NCBI GenBank assembly: GCA_947495795.1
Contig: CANMAI010000016.1
Location: 17,487 to 81,486 of the forward strand
Source: an uncultured Paracoccaceae bacterium
Lineage (GTDB): Bacteria > Pseudomonadota > Alphaproteobacteria > Rhodobacterales > Rhodobacteraceae
Length of the DNA: 64,000 nucleotides
Reading direction: 5' to 3'
Of the stretch, positions 25,441 to 34,722 are shown one piece after another; within the stretch, counting starts at the first letter, position 1, and each line of letters opens with the position of its first letter. A program made the position numbers and the translations under genes. The notes beneath the pieces were generated by a model that saw only the letters and a list, made by a program, of their open reading frames with translations, was not told where the DNA came from and did not search any database.

Positions 25441-25588
25441 GAAACTGTTTTCCCGCCGTCTGGTAACCATCCAGCACAGGCTAGCGGTTACTGCAACGGA
25501 CGTCTCCTCTTCTGTGACGCATCCCAGCATTGCGGCTGGCACGTAGACGGCGGCTTTGGGCTGGGCCATCTCCACCATTTTCAGCTAA

Positions 25589-26980
25589 ATGATCCTGATG
25601 ACATACACTTTGAACACATGGTGCGATCGTTTGGGACCAGCACTGAGCCAGCTCGCCGAGGTACAAGAACCCTTTCTAGAGGAATACTGGCAAGTGAACA
25701 GTTACCCGACACGAGTCACATTTAACGGAGTGGATGAAACACCCTTTCCAAAGGATGACATTGCCCATCTATATGATCTCGCGCGCATGGCCTCGCGATC
25801 CGCTGATAAGAAACACTACAAGCCGCTTTGCGAAGTGCTTGACCCGGTATGAGGTATCCTGAGGTCACACCCATCACTCGCTAGGGCACTTGGGACGCGC
25901 ATCGGTAATGACGAGTTTCACGTCAAAATATTCAACGGGACGTCGCTCACTTGGCTTACACAGATGGTGGCTGGGCTTCTGGAGCGCGCACACGACCATG
26001 GAGACGGCGGGTATAGGAAAGCTGCAAACGAACTTGGATCGATCCTTGATCTGAGTTCGACGACCTTAGAAGTTGATGTCCCAAACGGGCTCGATTTGGG
26101 CTACGACTTACTGCTCTTCCATGGTCCCGAAATTGGCAACGAATTTGAGATTCAGGAGGGTTTAGTCGTCAAACCCGCTGCCGCTCTCTCAGACTATCTG
26201 GATCGCGAATGGATCCGGGATTTTGTGCCAGAGGAGATGGATCGACGTGATTGGCGGCAGATCGGCGCTGTGGTGCGACCGTTCAAATGGCGACCTGCGT
26301 TCCGGAGGAAAACTGACTATCGGGAGGAGCATCCCAGCTGGCCACCAAGATTTGAGGATGGCGCTCTCACGTTTTTGGAGATCCTGTCCATCGCGAACCA
26401 AACTGCGATCTTACCTTTCATGTTGATGCACGGATGTGTGCATCGATCCGCACATGGCTTGTTGGGGTTGGCTCACAGTCAAGATGGCTACCAACCGATA
26501 AGTCTCGTCGGACGTCGGTACGATCCTTTTCGAACCCCTCCACAGCTCCGGGACAGCTCGATCGATTTGGCCAAAGAAGCCTTTAGCAAACGAAGCGATG
26601 AGGAATTTGAACGCCTTGCACCAATCATTCATCGGCTTTCAGAAGCCTTGGCGCGCTTGGGGCGTTTTGGTGCCAACGATCGAATTCTGGATGTTTCGCA
26701 ATCTTTGGAATTGATGTTCAGGCCCAAAGGCGGAGGGATAAGCCGAAAACTCCAAGACGGGATGGCCGAGTTGCTGGGTGTCGATGAAGCGCACAAGGAC
26801 GACATAAGAACCGCGATCAAGCAATTCTATGATGTTCGCTCAGCGGTCGTACATGGCGCAACCGACGCGAGGCGCAAACGCAATTTGGAAGATCGCCAAC
26901 GCGCATTTATCAGCGGCTTCAATTTGACCCAGCAGGCGCTCTTCAAGATGCTACTGAATGATGCTGGAGCCCGTAACTAA
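25589..26980 (+). pseudogene. ApeA-like HEPN protein gene interrupted by one in-frame TGA
   Basis: Two open frames, 25589-25852 (87 residues) and 25964-26980 (338 residues), lie in the same frame and are separated only by the TGA at 25850-25852; the 37 codons between that stop and the second Met are open. Read through, the product is about 463 residues. The C-terminal part has the HEPN signature FYDVRSAVVHG (Arg...His), the N-terminal part is like the ApeA anti-phage family's recognition region. HEPN proteins of this type are RNases that act on infection. The stop may be a true nonsense mutation, or the 3' frame may start internally. Confidence 0.65.
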
Positions 26981-27217
26981 TTCTGGGCAGTTATGATTGT
27001 CCGCAGGCCATGAGTTCGAATATCTCCAGATCGCGCACTTGCGGCGAATGGCGGCTATGCGGGCTGCGGGCGCAGCATCTTGACTGAGTGTCCAAGGTCT
27101 GGAATGGGCCGACGCCTTAGCAATTCTCAAATGAAGTTATTCAGCCGTATTTTTTGCCAGAGGCTGGATCAATTTGCCTCAAAGCCGCATCCTGGCGATA
27201 AAGAATTGAGTAATCAC

Positions 27218-27712
27218 ATGGGACGCCGCAAGACAGCAATCTACAAAGACCTGCTTCAGAGGTATGAGGCTGCAGCAAAGGCAGGCTTCTTCTACGAAGC
27301 AAACTGGTTTGCATACGCCATCATGGAAGACCGAACCCGAAGCATCGTATCGAACTCCGGTGATGGGCTGGGACATGGCGGCAGTATGTCGGAGAAACTT
27401 GTGCTCATCTTCGAACGTCATGACGCCAAGGTCGCAAAAGTTGTCAACGGGCGGCCCGTCAGAGTGCGTGGAAAGAAAGAAAAGATCCCGAAGTACCCTC
27501 ATCTTCATACACTGAGGCGTAGTGATGTGCTGATCATGCGACGATGGACGAAGAAACGAAACGAGCTGTCCCATGCGCTTGCGTCGGGACACCTTCGCTT
27601 GCCGGAGGCCGATCATTCCTCCAAAAGGCTTTCGCGAGTTGCTGATCGGCTGTTGCGCCGTTTGTGCGCCGCTGCCAGGCGTCTGAAAAAGCTTCGAGCC
27701 AGGGAGGAATAA
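27218..27712 (+). CDS. Small HEPN-like protein
   Basis: About 164 residues if begun at the ATG at 27218 (MGRRKTAIYKDLLQRYEAAAKAG); the frame is open from a TTG at 27080. Helical throughout. The motif KKRNELSHAL is the HEPN RN-x-x-x-H core, and the AGFFYEANWFAYAIMEDRT stretch resembles the first helix of HEPN families. The C-terminus is very basic (RLLRRLCAAARRLKKLR), which suits an RNA-binding role. It follows the broken HEPN gene and precedes a nuclease-like gene. A toxin or RNase role is inferred from motif and place. Confidence 0.6.
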   Translation: MGRRKTAIYKDLLQRYEAAAKAGFFYEANWFAYAIMEDRTRSIVSNSGDGLGHGGSMSEKLVLIFERHDAKVAKVVNGRPVRVRGKKEKIPKYPHLHTLRRSDVLIMRRWTKKRNELSHALASGHLRLPEADHSSKRLSRVADRLLRRLCAAARRLKKLRAREE

Positions 27713-27797
27713 GGAGCGAAATAACCGCCAGCGCATGCACCCAAGAGACAATGCATTTTACTGTATGGCCTCTGACCGAGAAATTGTAGGACCGGAA

Positions 27798-28250
27798 ATG
27801 GACCGAGAGAAACTGGAGATATTGCTAAGCGACTCACTGAGGGAACTCTATGTGAGGGACCTGGGCATGCTCGAACGGGACGCGAATGAGAGGACGATTA
27901 CAGGCAGACTGGGGAGATACATAGAAGATCGAATCGAAGGGTATGATGTTACCGTCGAATACAACAGACACGGTATTGATCCAAAAGAAGTCGAACTGCC
28001 AGATAACGACGGTGTTCTAACCCTGCAAAGGGTAATGCCGGATATCATAGTTCATCATCTGGGCGACGACAGTGACAACTTGCTTGTGATCGAGGCAAAG
28101 AAGACATCCAACCCGGCGCCCGATAACCGGGACATCGAGAAGCTTACAGCTCTCAAGCAGAATATTGGGTACCGTTACGCGGTCTTCCTGAGATTACCCG
28201 TTGGCCGAGAGGCGGACGTGCGCTTGGTTCAAATCCGCTGGGTTGAGTGA
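27798..28250 (+). CDS. PD-(D/E)xK-like protein in the defense cluster
   Basis: 150 residues from the ATG at 27798, which has TAGGA six bases upstream; longer starts at 27735 or 27765 are possible. The central VMPDIIVHHLGDDSDNLLVIEAKK has the Asp and Glu-x-Lys of the PD-(D/E)xK nuclease fold, with ERTITGRLGRYIEDRI upstream as the usual helix. No wider family name is recognised. It is 86 bases after the HEPN-like gene and 20 before the next one, suggesting a three-gene unit 27218-29193. Confidence 0.65.
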   Translation: MDREKLEILLSDSLRELYVRDLGMLERDANERTITGRLGRYIEDRIEGYDVTVEYNRHGIDPKEVELPDNDGVLTLQRVMPDIIVHHLGDDSDNLLVIEAKKTSNPAPDNRDIEKLTALKQNIGYRYAVFLRLPVGREADVRLVQIRWVE

Positions 28251-28269
28251 GCCGGGCGAGGTTATTTAG

Positions 28270-29193
28270 GTGGCAAAGCCCGAACAGACCTACGACCTAC
28301 TTGTCCCGCTTGAGATGCCCAAGCAGACAACATTCAATGCTGGCCCCCACAGCCGTGCTCCAGGCATCAATGACGAGACTGCCTTTCGTTTCGCTACCTG
28401 GAACGCCTCATTCCACGAGTTTGGTGAGATCCGCTACATTGTTTTGAGGCTCGGCCTGCCTCTTGTACGGATGCGAGAACTCCTGCCGACCATTTTCCTA
28501 AGGATTGCCCGGGCCTCGGTCGCTCTTGATGTGTCGATGAGACCGGTATCGCCACCCTTGACCGTGCTTTCCAATGGCGAACGCGCAGACCTGGATCGGC
28601 TCAGTGCGATCCCGTCTGGAGGCACGCCAGCGGTGCAACATAGAAGTTCGAGTTTCCAAGTTGGGTTGTCGGTCGAGCTGTTCAGCGATGCACTTGGCAA
28701 AGGTTTGTCAGTAGACGACAATGCCGGCGCGTCCCGAATGTTTTCTGACGTCGATTTTGAAGCCACGCCAGACAGTAAGTTTGTTCTTCTGTCCACGATC
28801 CTGGAGCTGCTCTCTGTGAGACAAGCAAGGGACAAACAAGCTCAGGAGTTGCTGAATAAATGGAAAGCAGATGCCATGAAGGCAAAACGACAAGACCTTG
28901 CGCAAGCCTTGGATCTGATGCGGTCGGAGTCAATCGGGACTTCAATCTTCGAACTGGTTTCGAAAGCGGCAAGGGCAGCGGGATGTGAGGAAAAGGTTGC
29001 TAAGACGTTCTCCGAAAGCGCGAGGGATGCCTACCGTAAGCGTGGCAAGCTCCTGCATGCAGGCGTTTCAGTTAGCAAAGAAGAACTTTCGACTTTGCGG
29101 TCAATTGTTCGCCTGGTGTTGGTCGGAGATACCAAAGGGACCCCCTTTACACCTATTGGCAATGGCGAATGGGAAGAGGGCGACAGATTCTGA
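28270..29193 (+). CDS. Hypothetical defense-island protein with HEPN-like C-terminus
   Basis: 307 residues starting at a GTG (28270) with CGAGG about eight bases upstream. No family recognised in the N-terminal 180 residues, which are beta-rich and hydrophobic in places (RYIVLRLGLPLVRMRELL). The C-terminal 120 residues are helical and contain YRKRGKLLHAG, an R-x-x-x-x-H as in HEPN RNases. The layout (recognition-like N-domain, HEPN at the end) parallels ApeA and the broken gene at 25589. Starts 20 bases after the nuclease-like gene. Confidence 0.5.
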   Translation: MAKPEQTYDLLVPLEMPKQTTFNAGPHSRAPGINDETAFRFATWNASFHEFGEIRYIVLRLGLPLVRMRELLPTIFLRIARASVALDVSMRPVSPPLTVLSNGERADLDRLSAIPSGGTPAVQHRSSSFQVGLSVELFSDALGKGLSVDDNAGASRMFSDVDFEATPDSKFVLLSTILELLSVRQARDKQAQELLNKWKADAMKAKRQDLAQALDLMRSESIGTSIFELVSKAARAAGCEEKVAKTFSESARDAYRKRGKLLHAGVSVSKEELSTLRSIVRLVLVGDTKGTPFTPIGNGEWEEGDRF

Positions 29194-29677
29194 TTGGCCA
29201 CTTGGACGGTCCAATCTGGAAGTTAGCGCATGGCTGGCCCCTGGTCCATCTGGATGATAGCCTCGGGCCCAAGTGGGCGATCGCCATATCGACGGTACTG
29301 GCACGTCCAAACTCACAAAGTAGTCCGTTTCGTCTTACTCAGATTGTAGCAAGCACTGCATTCTATCGAGAGCCTAACCCCACCCACCGGCCAGCCAGAT
29401 AGCCGACGCTTAGTCCCGAGATCTGTTAAATTGCCCACAACCCGATTTCGCGTTTGCAGCGAACGACCGGTCTGACGGGCCGCGCCGCAGCACTCCGCTT
29501 ACTGGATAAATGGCAACTATGGGCCGCTACCTCAACATCGCCCCAGTTCCACGGGCTTTCGCATCCCTAGCAGAACATTGAGGCAAAAAATATGAAGAAC
29601 ATCGGCTTTCTTGTTGGCCCAAAACGGTCTTTCGGCAGAGCGCTCAGTTGCTGAGAGACAGCCTGCTCGGACCACGG
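29194..29677. other. Gene-free 484-bp stretch
   Basis: Between two converging genes. Several short frames exist but none has a plausible start, ribosome site or protein-like composition. No clear hairpin with a T-run, repeat or RNA motif was seen. It may mark the junction between two defense modules. Confidence 0.5.
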
Positions 29678-30469
29678 CTATGCCAAAGGACAATCCTTCA
29701 TGGTCCCGCAACAGGGCGTTTTTGACTGCTTGAGATCGTTCAGTAACTCCTGTTCTTGGGATCGGCGTTTGATCTCAAGACGATTGAGGCTCTCAATAAC
29801 GTCCCGGTTCGGGCAACTTGCGCGCAAAATTGGACGATGGTCTTTTTGGCAATCGATTTTGCACTCGTGGCGCTCACAGGACCTCTTGCGGTACGGAAAA
29901 TGAAGCCTCTTGCAGCCGCGAGGGCAAGGTGTTCTCAGGTTCACAAATCTTGACTTGTCCTTGCTTAACCGGAGCGGCGCATCGTGTAGAAACCCCGCCC
30001 CTCGAAAAATCGAGCTTAAGACTTCGTCTTTCCAACCAACAGTGTCTGCTACGCGTTCCATTTCAACTTGAGTGATGGCCGCATCTCCGTGGCTTAAACC
30101 TTGATGGATGGGCCAACGGCCAAATCTGGCAGCGTACTCTTGATTGGAGAGATACCTCGCCAGACTTTTCCACCAATCGCGCGCGGCTATCGGGCTCCCA
30201 ACTGGCTTCGAGGAGTCTAAATGTAGGCAGAAGCTAGAGTCGGAGTTGATGTGACGCTCAACGCAACACTTCGGCAACTTCTGTTCGGCCTTGGTCTCAT
30301 AGATCTTTATTCGATCAGAAGCCAATTGCTCGACTACGAGGGAATAGACGTCGCCAAGCGCTCCGCTGTCGCGAACACAGGTGGCGCTGATTACTGCCCT
30401 TTTTAATTTTCTGGACTCGACCTCAACCCAATCGGGTACTTGTTGGAATAGTTCATCGAGTGAGCTCAT
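29678..30469 (-). CDS. Cysteine-rich protein of the E2-domain-associated type, linked to the cyclase
   Basis: 263 residues. The centre has KCCVERHINSDSSFCL followed by WWKSLARYLSNQEYA and GRWPIHQGLSHGDAA, a pattern seen in a family named for association with prokaryotic E2-like domains. The C-terminal part is a Cys/His-rich cluster (CPRGCKRLHFPYRKRSCERH, then CKIDCQKDH) that could bind zinc. Its start overlaps the nucleotide-cyclase stop by four bases (ATGA), so the two are made together. It is not part of the minimal Pycsar pair, so it may modulate the cyclase or act as a sensor. The exact family call is from memory of motif appearance. Confidence 0.55.
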   Translation of the reverse strand: MSSLDELFQQVPDWVEVESRKLKRAVISATCVRDSGALGDVYSLVVEQLASDRIKIYETKAEQKLPKCCVERHINSDSSFCLHLDSSKPVGSPIAARDWWKSLARYLSNQEYAARFGRWPIHQGLSHGDAAITQVEMERVADTVGWKDEVLSSIFRGAGFLHDAPLRLSKDKSRFVNLRTPCPRGCKRLHFPYRKRSCERHECKIDCQKDHRPILRASCPNRDVIESLNRLEIKRRSQEQELLNDLKQSKTPCCGTMKDCPLA

Positions 30470-32073
30470 TTCTTCTCAAGGTGCGCACGCGTATCCGTAA
30501 CAACCGACGGTGCGTGGGCTCGCGCGTACGGTGCGGCAACTTCTGCGACTGCCGGAGTACTCACGGCAGTGCTGACATCATCAAACTGAAGATCTCCGGC
30601 CATCCCGTCACTTGAAATCAGATCGTTCAAGGCCACAGGAACAAGTTTGAGCACCTCTGGTCCAAACCGCGTCTCGTTATGAGCACAGGATTTTTGCATA
30701 GCTTCAGAAACACTCGTAGTTTTGCTTGATGCAACACGAACCGAGCGGTCACCTTGTATTCCGATCTTGGAGATCGGTGTCTGACCGTACTCGACACCAA
30801 TGGCCAATCCCAATTCGTTCACTCCCATCAAAGCCGACTTGCATAGATCAAACGAAGACCGGATTGCGCCAGCGCACTTGGCTGCTTCCATTATGGTTTC
30901 TTCAGAGTTTGTCTCCCGGTGATCACCTTCCGCATGCAATGCGTGAATGCAGTCTCCAATGAAACGCACTTTGCGCCCGCCAAAGTCGTCATGAACAACG
31001 TTTTGAAACTCCTCTCGGATCACATGAAGGGCTTTGACGGCATCGGCAATCATACCATGCGCGATAGCACGGTCGATGTAGTCCGTGAATCCCGACAGGT
31101 CAGCATAGATTGATGTAAGCGGCATCCTAATCGACTTGCTCGGAGAGATGTCCTCGAACTTAATCTCAGCAAGCGGCGGGCGCTTGTAGTGAAATACAAA
31201 ATTCGGATTGGTGGGATCGGGCACTGAACGTGCTTGGATGGCCGTCCGCCATTCATTGATCACCCCGTCTAGTGAGCGCGGCATCTGATCGAAGCCAAGT
31301 TCGATGCCCTCACGGATATCCCTTGACGCGACAAGACGCCCATATGTCGCTTCGTCCAACTGGAGCAGGGATTCAAAGCTCGAACTAAGTTCAGCTTGGC
31401 CTATTGCAGTCCTCACGCGATTTGAAAGATAGATGCCGGGTTCGTCACCGTCTGCTAGCTTGGCGGCATGGTTCGCTGGACTGCCCAAGAACATAGGCTC
31501 CTGCTCGTGCCCGGTCCCATTGTTGATCGCAACGCAGCGTCCTGCATCCACTCCGATACGGAAACGTGCTTCGAACTCACCATCGGCGAGTTCTTTGTTA
31601 GCCTGTTCAGCGACATAACGAAGGTCTCGTACGAAGGCCAAGGCGTTCGACACAGTTTCCTCGGTGACGCCGTTTTCCCCTTCCGCGACTACGACAGCAT
31701 GCATCCGGCCGCCGTGAAAATCCACCCGCTGAGCAGGGCTGTGTTCCATCGCACGGTCGCAAGCGCTATAGTGCAGATGTAGGAACTTCAGCGCCTTCGC
31801 ATGCGATGCTTCCGTTTCCCTGCGCTCTTCCATTCGGTAGTCGTCGTAGTTCACCAAAGTCACATAGACATGCACCGCATCCACAACCACGGCGCGGCCC
31901 TTGGGCAGTTCGTACAGCGGAGGAGTTCCCCGATGACCCTCCGCTAGCAACGCTTTGCGGCTCTCCAAAAACTGGGGAAGGTAGTCTTCATGGAACTTCT
32001 GGACTTCGATAGCGGGCGCTTCATCAATCAGTTTTGTTATGCGCTTCTGCGCAACATTGTGTCGCCAAGGCAT
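30466..32073 (-). CDS. pycC: Pycsar nucleotide cyclase (PycC-like), two cyclase domains
   Basis: 535 residues with two class III cyclase homology regions. The second (residues 315-445) is canonical: SIYADLSGFTDYID with metal-binding Asp325, VRFIGDCIHALHAEGD with Asp374, and LAIGVEYG. The first (residues 58-205) is divergent (VVVDAVHVYVTLV, FHGGRMHAVVVAEG, IGVDAGRC). In Pycsar, such an enzyme makes cCMP or cUMP on infection to activate an effector. The cyclic-nucleotide-binding membrane protein 1 kb away on the other strand is that effector. A housekeeping cyclase is unlikely given the island context. Confidence 0.8.
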   Translation of the reverse strand: MPWRHNVAQKRITKLIDEAPAIEVQKFHEDYLPQFLESRKALLAEGHRGTPPLYELPKGRAVVVDAVHVYVTLVNYDDYRMEERRETEASHAKALKFLHLHYSACDRAMEHSPAQRVDFHGGRMHAVVVAEGENGVTEETVSNALAFVRDLRYVAEQANKELADGEFEARFRIGVDAGRCVAINNGTGHEQEPMFLGSPANHAAKLADGDEPGIYLSNRVRTAIGQAELSSSFESLLQLDEATYGRLVASRDIREGIELGFDQMPRSLDGVINEWRTAIQARSVPDPTNPNFVFHYKRPPLAEIKFEDISPSKSIRMPLTSIYADLSGFTDYIDRAIAHGMIADAVKALHVIREEFQNVVHDDFGGRKVRFIGDCIHALHAEGDHRETNSEETIMEAAKCAGAIRSSFDLCKSALMGVNELGLAIGVEYGQTPISKIGIQGDRSVRVASSKTTSVSEAMQKSCAHNETRFGPEVLKLVPVALNDLISSDGMAGDLQFDDVSTAVSTPAVAEVAAPYARAHAPSVVTDTRAHLEKK

Positions 32074-32200
32074 GGCAGCTCCTGTTCAAGACGCCTCGCG
32101 CAGCACAAGACGGTGTAAATTTGTATGTCTACCACAGAAATTAGGACTTCAGTACTTTTTGTCAAGGTGCTACACTCTGGTACATCGGGAGGAAACCGCC

Positions 32201-33082
32201 TTGAACCCATTCAAAGACCTAAAAACAAGTATCAGACGACGTTTCGAGTTCATCGAGTTTTGTCTCAATTGGAGTGGGCACGTTGGTCGCCCACAACTGC
32301 AGAATCAGTTTGGAATTTCGCCGCAGCAAGCCACGAATGATCTGACCAACTATTTGGACGGCTGCCCTGGAAACATGCAATATGACCCTAGGGAACGTGC
32401 GTACGTCACCAGTCCAGGCTTCAAGCCCAAACTGATTTCAGGCGAAGCATCTGAATATTTCATGCATCTTGAGATGTTCTCTAGAGGCTTCAGAACCAAG
32501 GAAGAAATTTGGATTAAGGAACTTCCAGAAGTTTCGACGGTGTCGGTGTCTTCACGTCCTCTCGACAAGCGGATCGTTCGAACAGTGGTTCAAGCGATAA
32601 CGACAGATTCCGCATTGCACTGTGTATATGCATCCATCAATTCCGGCATAGACAGCGAGCGTACGCTGGTTCCAACCGCGCTGGTCAGTGACGGGCATCG
32701 CTGGCACGTCAGAGCCTACGACTTAGAGAAAAGGCGTTTCTCCGATTTTGTACTGACGCGCATGGCGACTCCAAGGGTGGTGGCAAAGCCTGATCAGGCC
32801 ATACCGCCCGACGATGAATGGAACGAAGAAATCACGGTGACGTTGTCAGCGGCATCCACTCTCAATGAGTGGCGTAGACAGCAGCTTGAGCATGAATATG
32901 AAATGGAGAACGGGACGCTAGAGGTGCCCACGACAAAGGCGATGCTCTTCTACGTACTGCGTCAATATGGCTTCAATCCCTACGATCGAGAGGATGACGG
33001 CATGATGCGCAATGTTAGTAGCTTCCAACTTGAGGTCTTGAATTCCAAAGAGGTAGAGGAATGTTTGCGTCGAAGAAACTAA
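32201..33082 (+). CDS. WYL-domain transcriptional regulator of the Pycsar locus
   Basis: 293 residues from a TTG at 32201 preceded by GGAGG at the right spacing; the frame is open back into the cyclase gene, but those codons overlap its 5' end. N-terminal winged helix (RRRFEFIEFCLNWSGHVGRP, then LQNQFGISPQQATNDL). A WYL-like region follows around LHCVYASINSG, RTLVPTALVSDGHRWHVRAYD and FSDFVLTRM. WYL proteins sense nucleic acids or nucleotides and repress defense genes. It is divergent from pycC and overlaps the effector gene by 22 bases, so it probably controls both arms. TTGTCA near 32159 could be a -35 element. Confidence 0.78.
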   Translation: MNPFKDLKTSIRRRFEFIEFCLNWSGHVGRPQLQNQFGISPQQATNDLTNYLDGCPGNMQYDPRERAYVTSPGFKPKLISGEASEYFMHLEMFSRGFRTKEEIWIKELPEVSTVSVSSRPLDKRIVRTVVQAITTDSALHCVYASINSGIDSERTLVPTALVSDGHRWHVRAYDLEKRRFSDFVLTRMATPRVVAKPDQAIPPDDEWNEEITVTLSAASTLNEWRRQQLEHEYEMENGTLEVPTTKAMLFYVLRQYGFNPYDREDDGMMRNVSSFQLEVLNSKEVEECLRRRN

Positions 33083-33960
33083 GACAACCTCCAGAAATTC
33101 AGACGAATTCCGTTCTTTCCGATGACGAAATCGAACGGGACTTGGAAACGCTGAAGCGCAACGAACTCGTTGCGGGAGACGAAGATATTGCGTGGCTAGT
33201 TCTGGAAAACTCGGATGTCCACACCTTTAGTAAGGGTAGTCAGCTCATTGGTGAGGGCGATCAAGTTGACGATGTATTTTTTCTTCTTTTTGGCGACGTG
33301 GTGGTGATCCGAAAAGACAAAGGAAAGTTGGATACACTCAGTACACCCTCCACAGTCGGAGAGTTGGCAGCAGACGAACCTGGTCAACCCAGAACTGCAT
33401 CTGTGATTTCAAGTTCAGATAGACTGAGGACACGTGCTCTTCCAGGACGAGTGTTTCGCGAGATCAGAGACAGCAATCCGAAATTTGCTTCCGCGCTTAA
33501 GAAGCTCATTAGCAACATGAACCGCAGGAAGATTGCACAAAGCTTAGAGCAACGGTTCTTGGCCAAAGTTAGCAAACCACTACTGACCGGATGTGGTAGT
33601 TTTCTGATATCTGCATTGTTGTTCTGGAACTTTACAGACCTGACTGCCGGCCAATTACTATCGCTGAGTGCGCTAGCTGCAGCTATCGTGGTTGGCCTGG
33701 CGACGTACTTCAACCACCAGCACCGCTACGGAAGAGCGTTCTCGATGGCGCTTCTTGCCACAATACTGTACGGCTCACACTTCGGCGTCAGCTACTTCTT
33801 CTTCGTTGATGGGCGTACTGCTCCCTTCCCTTTCTTTTGGAAATTCACCGCCAATCCCGAGCAAAGCCCCTTAGTCGCCTCCGTATTTCTGGCGGTGCTA
33901 TTTCTATTGTGCATTGTTTGCGGAGTCTTCGACTACTTGAGAAACCACAGAGCAAACTAA
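33061..33960 (+). CDS. pycTM: Pycsar effector: cyclic-nucleotide-binding membrane protein (PycTM-like)
   Basis: 299 residues. Residues 50-150 form a cNMP-binding domain: FSKGSQLIGEGDQVDDVFFL, and the phosphate-binding cassette VGELAADEPGQPRTASV with Gly-Glu and Arg. Residues 190-295 carry four hydrophobic helices (FLISALLFWNFT, LSALAAAIVVGLATYF, MALLATILYGSHFGVSYFF, VASVFLAVLFLLCIVCGVF). Binding of cCMP/cUMP would open or disrupt the inner membrane and stop growth of infected cells. The gene order and overlap with the WYL regulator support the assignment. Confidence 0.8.
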   Translation: MFASKKLRQPPEIQTNSVLSDDEIERDLETLKRNELVAGDEDIAWLVLENSDVHTFSKGSQLIGEGDQVDDVFFLLFGDVVVIRKDKGKLDTLSTPSTVGELAADEPGQPRTASVISSSDRLRTRALPGRVFREIRDSNPKFASALKKLISNMNRRKIAQSLEQRFLAKVSKPLLTGCGSFLISALLFWNFTDLTAGQLLSLSALAAAIVVGLATYFNHQHRYGRAFSMALLATILYGSHFGVSYFFFVDGRTAPFPFFWKFTANPEQSPLVASVFLAVLFLLCIVCGVFDYLRNHRAN

Positions 33961-34083
33961 CCTGAATTGACGATAGTCTTTGACTCAAGGATGTCCGGTA
34001 TTGCGAACCCTTGCTTTGCTGAGCGCATCTGCAGCGAATGACAGCTTTCCGCCCACCCGACCGAAGCCTCTCCATCTTGACAT

Positions 34084-34109
34084 TCAGAAAAACATATCCT
34101 ATTTTCTGA
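34084..34109. promoter_or_regulatory. AbiE operator (inverted repeat over the promoter)
   Basis: TCAGAAAA, ten bases, TTTTCTGA: perfect 8-bp arms, 14 bases upstream of the abiEi ATG. A TATCCT in the spacer could be the -10 element. AbiEi antitoxins are known to bind inverted repeats at their own promoter and repress it, so this is the expected place. Confidence 0.6.
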
Positions 34110-34123
34110 CATGGAGTTGAACC

Positions 34124-34720
34124 ATGATCACGTCAAAAATCAAGCAACGCATCGTTGGAAAGGGCCGAGGCGCCATCTTCGCCCCGTCGGACTTCCTCGA
34201 CATTGGATCGCGCGCAAGCGTGGATCAGGCGCTATCGCGCCTTGCGGATCAGCGGGTGATCCGGCGGTTGACGCGTGGGCTCTACGACTATCCCAAGCAA
34301 AGCACGCGTTTCGGGCTCTTGGCGCCATCCGCCGATGACATCGCCCGCGCGGTTGCGCGGAAGGACAACCAGGTTCTGCAGCCTTCGCCTGCGATGGCGG
34401 CAAACCAGTTGGGTCTGTCCACCCAGGTCCCGTCCAATCCGACCTATATGACTGACGGGCCAACGCGAACGAAGAGGATCGGGCGGCAGGTCATCCAGTT
34501 CCGCAATGCCTCTCCGAAGACATTAGTCGGCGCCGGGTCTAAGACGGGCACTGTGTTCCAGGCGCTCCGCTATGTCGGCAAGGATCGCGTCGACGATCAG
34601 GTGATCGGCAAGATCGCCCGCACGCTGGATGCCAAGGATCGGGCGCAGCTTGCAAAACAAAGCCGACACGTTCCGGCCTGGATGCATCCGGTCGTGCAGC
34701 AAATCGTGGCACACGCCTGA
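34124..34720 (+). CDS. abiEi: Type IV toxin-antitoxin antitoxin, AbiEi/DUF6088
   Basis: 198 residues. N-terminal winged helix: RGAIFAPSDFLDIGSRASVD then QALSRLADQRVIRRLTRGLYDYPK, the AbiEi/DUF6088 signature, followed by the C-terminal effector part (QPSPAMAANQLGLSTQVP). GGAG precedes the ATG by seven bases. It represses the operon and neutralises the nucleotidyltransferase toxin encoded two bases downstream. The promoter inverted repeat at 34084-34109 fits autoregulation. Confidence 0.88.
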   Translation: MITSKIKQRIVGKGRGAIFAPSDFLDIGSRASVDQALSRLADQRVIRRLTRGLYDYPKQSTRFGLLAPSADDIARAVARKDNQVLQPSPAMAANQLGLSTQVPSNPTYMTDGPTRTKRIGRQVIQFRNASPKTLVGAGSKTGTVFQALRYVGKDRVDDQVIGKIARTLDAKDRAQLAKQSRHVPAWMHPVVQQIVAHA

Positions 34721-34722
34721 GC

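Noticed and set aside
25850..25852. TGA as a selenocysteine codon
   Set aside because: No SECIS-like hairpin was seen directly after it and HEPN proteins are not known to use selenocysteine; a nonsense mutation is simpler.
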